Made by a program: the position numbers and the translations under genes. A model generated the notes under the pieces. It did no database searches and had not been told where the DNA came from. It was given only the letters and a program-made list of their open reading frames with translations. Below are positions 21,110 through 24,369 of a stretch of DNA of 24,369 nt, piece after piece. The first letter of the stretch is position 1. The number at the start of each line of letters is the position of its first letter. This stretch comes from Candidatus Falkowbacteria bacterium RIFOXYC2_FULL_47_12 (GTDB taxonomy: Bacteria > Patescibacteriota > Patescibacteriia > Patescibacteriales > XYC2-FULL-47-12): NCBI GenBank assembly GCA_001778285.1, contig MFGL01000032.1, forward strand, positions 3,038-27,406, given 5' to 3'.

Positions 21110-21772
21110 ATGGAGCCCAGACAGCAGGAATTGCTCAAAATTATCGTGAAAGAATACATAAAAACAGCTGAACCCATCAGTTCAGGTTTGCTTGTGGAAA
21201 AATTTAAACTGCCATACAGCTCAGCCACCGTACGCAGTGAAATGGCGCAATTGGAAGAACAAGGCTACATTGCTCAGCCGCACACTTCGGCCGGCCGCGT
21301 TCCTACCGAGAGCGCCTATCAGTTTTACATTGATAATTTTTTATCCGGCCGTAAAGCAAGCGTGAGCGCCAAAATAAAACACACCGACGAGCGTTCCTTC
21401 AAGCAGGCGGCGAGAGAGCTGGCGGAAAAATCCGGTCTGGCGGTCTTTTGGGCATTTCATCAGAATAATTTGTATTTCACGGGCATTTCCAATTTGCTGT
21501 CTCAGCCGGAATTTGTTGAAGCCCAGCGTGTCATTGACGTCTCGCGCATCATTGACCAGATGGAAGACATTATCCAAAAAATTTACAAATCCATACCCAT
21601 GGAAGGAAAAATTTTGGTTGGCGAAGACAATCCGTTCGGCTCGGTCTGCGGCAGTGTGCTCGCCAAGTACAAACACGAGGCCGGCAGCGGTATGTTCGGC
21701 ATTATCGGACCGATGCGCATGGATTACGACAAGTGCTGGGGGCTTGTCAATTGCATTAAAGAACAACTCTAA
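21110..21772 (+). CDS. hrcA: Heat-inducible transcription repressor HrcA, short form
   Basis: HrcA represses CIRCE-bearing heat-shock genes. The 220-aa product has the N-terminal winged helix (RQQELLKIIVKEYIKTAEPI, SSATVRSEMAQLEEQGYI) and the PHTSAGRVPTESAYQFYID signature that ends the DNA-binding region. It closes with GIIGPMRMDYDKCWGLVNCI, which matches the family's C-terminal GPxRMDY motif. Typical HrcA is about 340 aa, so the central GAF-like/insert region is much reduced here. It sits directly behind a CIRCE, fitting autoregulation. The ATG lies at the predicted transcription start; the GGAG at 21103-21106 is too close to act as a Shine-Dalgarno. grpE follows 4 bases after the stop. Confidence 0.93.
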   Translation: MEPRQQELLKIIVKEYIKTAEPISSGLLVEKFKLPYSSATVRSEMAQLEEQGYIAQPHTSAGRVPTESAYQFYIDNFLSGRKASVSAKIKHTDERSFKQAARELAEKSGLAVFWAFHQNNLYFTGISNLLSQPEFVEAQRVIDVSRIIDQMEDIIQKIYKSIPMEGKILVGEDNPFGSVCGSVLAKYKHEAGSGMFGIIGPMRMDYDKCWGLVNCIKEQL

Positions 21773-21776
21773 CTTT

Positions 21777-22259
21777 ATGTCAGACAAAAAAAATTTACCC
21801 AAAGAAGAAGACAAGCCACAAAAGGAGGCTGTAGTGGATTTTGAAAATTTATACAAGCGGGCTCTGGCGGATTACCAGAATTTGCAAAAGCAAACCGCTA
21901 AGGAAAAAGAAGAATTTGCGCGCTACGTGAAGGCGAATTTGATACTGGAGTTTATTCCCATTTACGAACATTTAAAAACCGCTATTGCACACGCTGACGA
22001 GAAAAATCATGACCAGTGGCTTGCGGGCGTACAGTATGTTATCAAGCAGTTTGAAGATATGCTGGCTAATAACGGGGTTGAGGTTATCAATCCTTTGAAT
22101 GAGCCGTTTAACCCGGCCGAGCACGAAGCGGTTGAAAAAGAAGAAATTGAAGATGAAAAACAGGTGAATACCGTGGCGAAGGTGGTAAAGACCGGCTACA
22201 AAATAGGGGACAAAGTGATACAGGCGGCGAAGGTAGTTGTTTATAGCGAGAAGAAGTAA
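21777..22259 (+). CDS. grpE: Nucleotide exchange factor GrpE
   Basis: GrpE releases ADP from DnaK. The 160-aa protein begins with a charged disordered tail, then a long helix (DFENLYKRALADYQNLQKQT, AKEKEEFARYVKANLILEFI) and the helical/beta wing. The family signature NPLNEPFNPAEHEAV is close to the usual FDPNxHEAV block, and TGYKIGDKVIQAAKVVV ends the domain. The frame is open further upstream, inside hrcA, but ATG 21777 begins just after the hrcA stop and fits family length. There is no Shine-Dalgarno; translation probably follows from hrcA. dnaK, its partner, is about 0.9 kb downstream, separated by hsp20 and a minus-strand small gene. Confidence 0.94.
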   Translation: MSDKKNLPKEEDKPQKEAVVDFENLYKRALADYQNLQKQTAKEKEEFARYVKANLILEFIPIYEHLKTAIAHADEKNHDQWLAGVQYVIKQFEDMLANNGVEVINPLNEPFNPAEHEAVEKEEIEDEKQVNTVAKVVKTGYKIGDKVIQAAKVVVYSEKK

Positions 22260-22380
22260 AATTTCTAATTTCTAATTTCTAATTATTCTAATTTCTAATC
22301 AAATCCCAATACTTAAATTTCAAAATTGGTCATTATGATATTGGGCATTGATTAGAAATTAGAAATTAGGGTAATTAGAA
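22260..22380. repeat. TTTCTAA heptamer repeats and inverted repeat before hsp20
   Basis: Several TTTCTAA units in tandem follow the grpE stop (22262-22300); reversed units (TTAGAAA) occur at 22350-22380. AATTTCTAATCAAATCCCAAT (22290-22310) and ATTGGGCATTGATTAGAAATT (22340-22360) are inverted arms matching at 19 of 21 positions around a 29-base loop. The stretch carries no gene that I can support. It may be a miniature inverted-repeat element built on 7-base repeats, and could also slow transcription between grpE and hsp20. Confidence 0.7.
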
Positions 22381-22400
22381 ATTGATAATAATTTTTTAAC

Positions 22401-22441
22401 TTCAACGACTTTGCCTTTAAACAAAGCGTTGAATATGGAGG
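22401..22441 (+). promoter_or_regulatory. Stem-loop and Shine-Dalgarno in the hsp20 leader
   Basis: TTCAACG-a-CTTTG (22401-22413) pairs with CAAAG-CGTTGAA (22422-22433) in a 12-bp stem with one bulged A and the loop cctttaaa. GGAGG (22437-22441) begins four bases later, 4 bases before the ATG. It could be a DNA operator, an mRNA stabiliser or a temperature-sensing leader of the kind common for hsp20 genes. The stem does not itself cover the GGAGG, so a thermometer would need an alternative fold. Confidence 0.55.
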
Positions 22442-22445
22442 ACAT

Positions 22446-22865
22446 ATGACTAATCTTATTCGTTGGAATCCGTTCTTTGACGGATTTGACGATGACTGGG
22501 GCTTCCCGTCATTGGCGCTGTCGCGGCAGAATGCGTTTATGCCGGCCGTGGACGTGTATGAGGAAAAAGGCAACCTGATTGTGGAGACGCAATTAGCCGG
22601 CATTGACCCGGAAAAAGTTGACATCTCCATTGAAAACGATGTTTTGGTGATAAAAGGCAAGAGCGAGAAACGCTCCGAGGTGGAGGACAAAAATTACTAC
22701 CGCAAGGAAATCCGCTCGGGCAGTTTCTACCGCTCTATTCCCTTGCCCGCGCACGTGGAAGGCAACAAGGCCTCGGCTGAAGCTAAAGACGGCGTGCTAA
22801 AAATTTCCATTCCCAAAAAAGATGCGGTCGAGCCGAAGAAGATTGAGATTAAGGCGAAGAAGTGA
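22446..22865 (+). CDS. Small heat-shock protein of the Hsp20/alpha-crystallin family
   Basis: This is an ATP-independent holdase chaperone that keeps unfolding proteins soluble, probably for hand-off to DnaK. The 139-aa length is typical. A short N-terminal arm (MTNLIRWNPFFDGFDDDWGF) precedes the alpha-crystallin domain (about 38-130), which includes PAVDVYEEKGNLIVETQLAG, IENDVLVIKGKSEKR and the hallmark AEAKDGVLKISIPK. A C-terminal IEIK resembles the I-x-I anchoring motif. It has a strong Shine-Dalgarno (GGAGG), unlike hrcA, grpE and dnaK, and its own leader hairpin. It ends in TGA 21 bases before the end of the convergent small gene at 22887. Confidence 0.95.
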   Translation: MTNLIRWNPFFDGFDDDWGFPSLALSRQNAFMPAVDVYEEKGNLIVETQLAGIDPEKVDISIENDVLVIKGKSEKRSEVEDKNYYRKEIRSGSFYRSIPLPAHVEGNKASAEAKDGVLKISIPKKDAVEPKKIEIKAKK

Positions 22866-22886
22866 TTAGGGGTTAGCTAGTAGAGG

Positions 22887-23033
22887 TTAGAGATAAAAAA
22901 AATGGTTGTCCCGGACTTGAGTTTCGTCAGGACAACCAAAGACTTGTTCATGAATCTTCTGCCAATCATCCGGCAGTTGATCCATTATTTCTTCGGGGAA
23001 CATTTTCCCAAAGAATTCAGGATTGGGCCTCAT
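22887..23033 (-). CDS. Small acidic protein of 48 aa between hsp20 and dnaK, unknown
   Basis: The ATG at 23033 opens 48 codons ending in TAA. The product begins MRPNPEFFGKMFPEEIMDQL, continues PDDWQKIHEQVFGCPD and ends DNHFFYL. It is acidic and rich in aromatic residues, with one Cys and no membrane helix. All expression signals are strong: a TTGACT-17-TACAAT promoter, a Shine-Dalgarno complementary to 16S rRNA over about 11 bases, and an intrinsic terminator whose stem lies in the last codons. The last 17 codons are therefore constrained by RNA structure as well as by protein. I do not recognise a family. Its location suggests a possible link to the heat-shock response, but that is only positional. 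Confidence 0.75.
   Translation of the reverse strand: MRPNPEFFGKMFPEEIMDQLPDDWQKIHEQVFGCPDETQVRDNHFFYL
22895..22938 (-). terminator. Intrinsic terminator overlapping the 3' end of the 48-aa gene
   Basis: On the minus strand TGGTTGTCC (plus 22938-22930) and GGACAACCA (plus 22911-22903) form a perfect 9-bp stem with an 18-base loop, which can add a GAC/GTC pairing. T8 (plus 22902-22895) follows immediately. The plus strand has no T tract, so the terminator serves the minus-strand gene. Confidence 0.85.
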
Positions 23034-23038
23034 ATAAA

Positions 23039-23049
23039 TCACCTCCTTT
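23039..23049 (-). promoter_or_regulatory. Near-perfect Shine-Dalgarno of the 48-aa gene
   Basis: The minus strand reads AAAGGAGGTGA, complementary to the 3' end of 16S rRNA across its whole length. GGAGG lies 8 bases from the ATG at 23033. It fixes the start of the small gene and is the strongest ribosome site in the window. Confidence 0.9.
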
Positions 23050-23068
23050 GAAAGACCCATATACCTGC

Positions 23069-23097
23069 ATTGTAGCGGAAATAGAGACGTTAGTCAA
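23069..23097 (-). promoter_or_regulatory. Promoter of the 48-aa gene
   Basis: On the minus strand TTGACT (23097-23092), 17 bases and TACAAT (23074-23069) match the consensus at 5 of 6 positions each. The predicted start near 23062 gives a leader of about 28 bases. It diverges from dnaK, whose own promoter must lie in the remaining 50 bases; I could not identify it. Confidence 0.85.
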
Positions 23098-23145
23098 AAT
23101 AAGCACAAATTTTTTATTGCAGTAAACTAATTAACTATTAAAAAT

Positions 23146-24369
23146 ATGTCAAAAATTTTAGGAATAGACTTGGGCACGACAAACAGCGCCGCGGCAATCA
23201 TGGAAGGCGGCCAGCCAAAAATTTTGGAAAATAAAGAAGGGGCGCGCACAACCCCGTCTATTGTCGCGATTTCCAAAGCCGGCGAACGGCTTATCGGCCA
23301 AATCGCCAAACGGCAAGCCGTAACTAACCACGAAAACACCATTACCGCGGTTAAGCGCTTAATCGGCCGGAAGTTTTCCGACGCAGAAGTCCAGCGCGAT
23401 ATCAAAGTATATCCGTACAAAATTGTGTCCGCCCAAGCTTCGCAGGGCGGACAAGCAGGGGAGGGCGTAAAAGTTGTGATGCAAGGCAAAGAATACAGCC
23501 CGCAAGAAATTTCCGCTATGATACTCGCGAAATTAAAAGCGGACGCGGAAGAAAAAATCGGCGAAAAAATCACCGAAGCGATTATTACCGTGCCGGCCTA
23601 TTTTGACGACAGCCAGCGGCAAGCTACGAAAGACGCGGGAAAAATCGCCGGTCTTGATGTCAAGCGCATTATTAATGAACCAACGGCGGCCGCTTTAGCT
23701 TACGGTTTTGATAAAAAGAAAGGCCAGCAGGTAGTCGTGTACGATTTAGGCGGCGGCACTTTTGACGTGTCAGTATTAGATATTGGCGATGACACGGTAG
23801 AAGTAAAAGCGACCAACGGCGACACGCATTTAGGCGGTGAAGATTTTGATAAACGCATTGTTGACTACATTGTGGCTGACTTTAAAAAAGAGCAGGGAAT
23901 TGATTTGTCTAAAGATACCTTGGCATTGCAACGCATCAAAGAAGCGGCGGAAAAAGCGAAAATTGAACTCTCTACCACGGCGGAATCGGAAATCAACCAG
24001 CCGTTTATCACCTCCGGCGCGGACGGACCAAAGCATTTGGTAATGAAAATAACCCGCGCGAAATTAGAAGAATTGGTGGGAGATTTGGTAGAACAGACAA
24101 TGGAACCCTGCCGCAAAGCATTAGCAGACGCTAACATAAAAGTAGAAAATATTGAAGAAGTGATTTTAGTCGGCGGGCAGACCAGAATGCCCTTAGTGAT
24201 AAAAAAGGTGGAGGAATTTTTTAAGCGCAAACCGAACATTTCCGTTAATCCGGATGAAGTGGTTGCGCTCGGCGCGGCGGTGCAAGCCGGCGTTTTGCAG
24301 GGAGACGTCAAAGACATACTCTTGCTTGACGTTACGCCGCTGACGCTGGGCATTGAAACATTGGGCGGC
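23146..24369 (+). CDS. dnaK: Molecular chaperone DnaK (Hsp70), 3' end outside the window
   Basis: DnaK is the ATP-dependent Hsp70 that folds and protects proteins with GrpE and DnaJ. The visible 408 codons cover the ATPase domain and reach the linker/start of the substrate domain: KILGIDLGTTNSAAAIMEGG, AVKRLIGRKF, IITVPAYFDDSQRQATKDAG, INEPTAAALAYGFDKK, VYDLGGGTFDVSVLDIG, VILVGGQTRMP and finally DILLLDVTPLTLGIET at the window edge. About 12 residues around 94-105 (SAQASQGGQAGEG) are foreign to the family and come from an inserted palindrome. No CIRCE or Shine-Dalgarno lies upstream; the start is the ATG that fits the family N-terminus. Confidence 0.96.
   Translation, partial: MSKILGIDLGTTNSAAAIMEGGQPKILENKEGARTTPSIVAISKAGERLIGQIAKRQAVTNHENTITAVKRLIGRKFSDAEVQRDIKVYPYKIVSAQASQGGQAGEGVKVVMQGKEYSPQEISAMILAKLKADAEEKIGEKITEAIITVPAYFDDSQRQATKDAGKIAGLDVKRIINEPTAAALAYGFDKKKGQQVVVYDLGGGTFDVSVLDIGDDTVEVKATNGDTHLGGEDFDKRIVDYIVADFKKEQGIDLSKDTLALQRIKEAAEKAKIELSTTAESEINQPFITSGADGPKHLVMKITRAKLEELVGDLVEQTMEPCRKALADANIKVENIEEVILVGGQTRMPLVIKKVEEFFKRKPNISVNPDEVVALGAAVQAGVLQGDVKDILLLDVTPLTLGIETLGG
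23426..23460 (+). repeat. In-frame palindromic element in dnaK
   Basis: TGTCCGCCC (23426-23434), a 10-base loop and GGGCGGACA (23445-23453) form a perfect 9-bp hairpin, followed by AGCAGGG. It lies between codons for YKIV and VKVVMQGKEYSPQEISAMI, where DnaK proteins normally have a short variable turn. It adds SAQASQGGQAGEG to the surface of the ATPase domain while keeping the frame. Confidence 0.8.

Noticed and set aside
21513..21776. Long N-terminal extension of grpE inside hrcA
   Set aside because: It is an out-of-frame shadow of hrcA without GrpE similarity; ATG 21777 gives a normal-length GrpE.
22262..22380. CRISPR array
   Set aside because: The repeats are only 7 bases, directly adjacent with no unique spacers, and partly inverted; no cas genes are nearby.

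Overview
The window looks like a chromosomal segment from a Candidate Phyla Radiation (Patescibacteria) bacterium, probably of the Parcubacteria side. This is an inference from gene content: a DUF4012 protein, a short HrcA (220 aa), a compact ProRS without the editing insertion, a UvrC that stops after its nuclease domain, several large charged proteins I cannot place, and mostly Shine-Dalgarno-less starts. TGA ends dnaX, mreD and hsp20, so the UGA=Gly code of Gracilibacteria/Absconditabacteria does not apply.

Layout. 1-4490 (+): the 3' part of a DUF4012 gene, a conserved-looking hypothetical gene and dnaX. 4511-4651: a bidirectional terminator and a minus-strand tRNA-Gln(CTG) with its own promoter. 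4768-9751: uvrC between three AT-rich genes of unknown function. 9784-10117: a self-contained unit for a 48-aa membrane peptide. 10116-12125 (-): a polytopic membrane protein full of repeats. 12148-15266 (+): a CDP-alcohol phosphatidyltransferase and leuS. 15288-21051 (+): proS-mreB-mreC-mreD-mrdA, the rod-shape/elongasome cluster. 21065-24369: the heat-shock block, with CIRCE-controlled hrcA-grpE, then hsp20, a divergent mini-gene and the 5' part of dnaK.

Two themes stand out. First, palindromic repeat elements lie in frame inside conserved genes (uvrC twice, leuS twice, dnaK once) and inside the membrane protein. They add low-complexity peptides without breaking the frame, as Rickettsia palindromic elements do. 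Seven-base tandem repeats accompany them (GTAAGAA in the membrane gene, TTTCTAA and TTACAAA between genes), and the membrane-gene arrays could cause phase variation. Second, three very short genes (50, 48 and 48 codons, at 6052-6204, 9912-10058 and 22887-23033) each have a near-consensus promoter, a strong Shine-Dalgarno sequence and an intrinsic terminator. Nearly all the long genes here lack a Shine-Dalgarno. These mini-genes match no family I know and are the best candidates for something undescribed.

The heat-shock block is wired unevenly. A perfect CIRCE overlaps a near-consensus promoter whose predicted transcript starts at or next to the hrcA ATG. hsp20 has a stem-loop just before a strong Shine-Dalgarno. 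dnaK has no CIRCE in the window.
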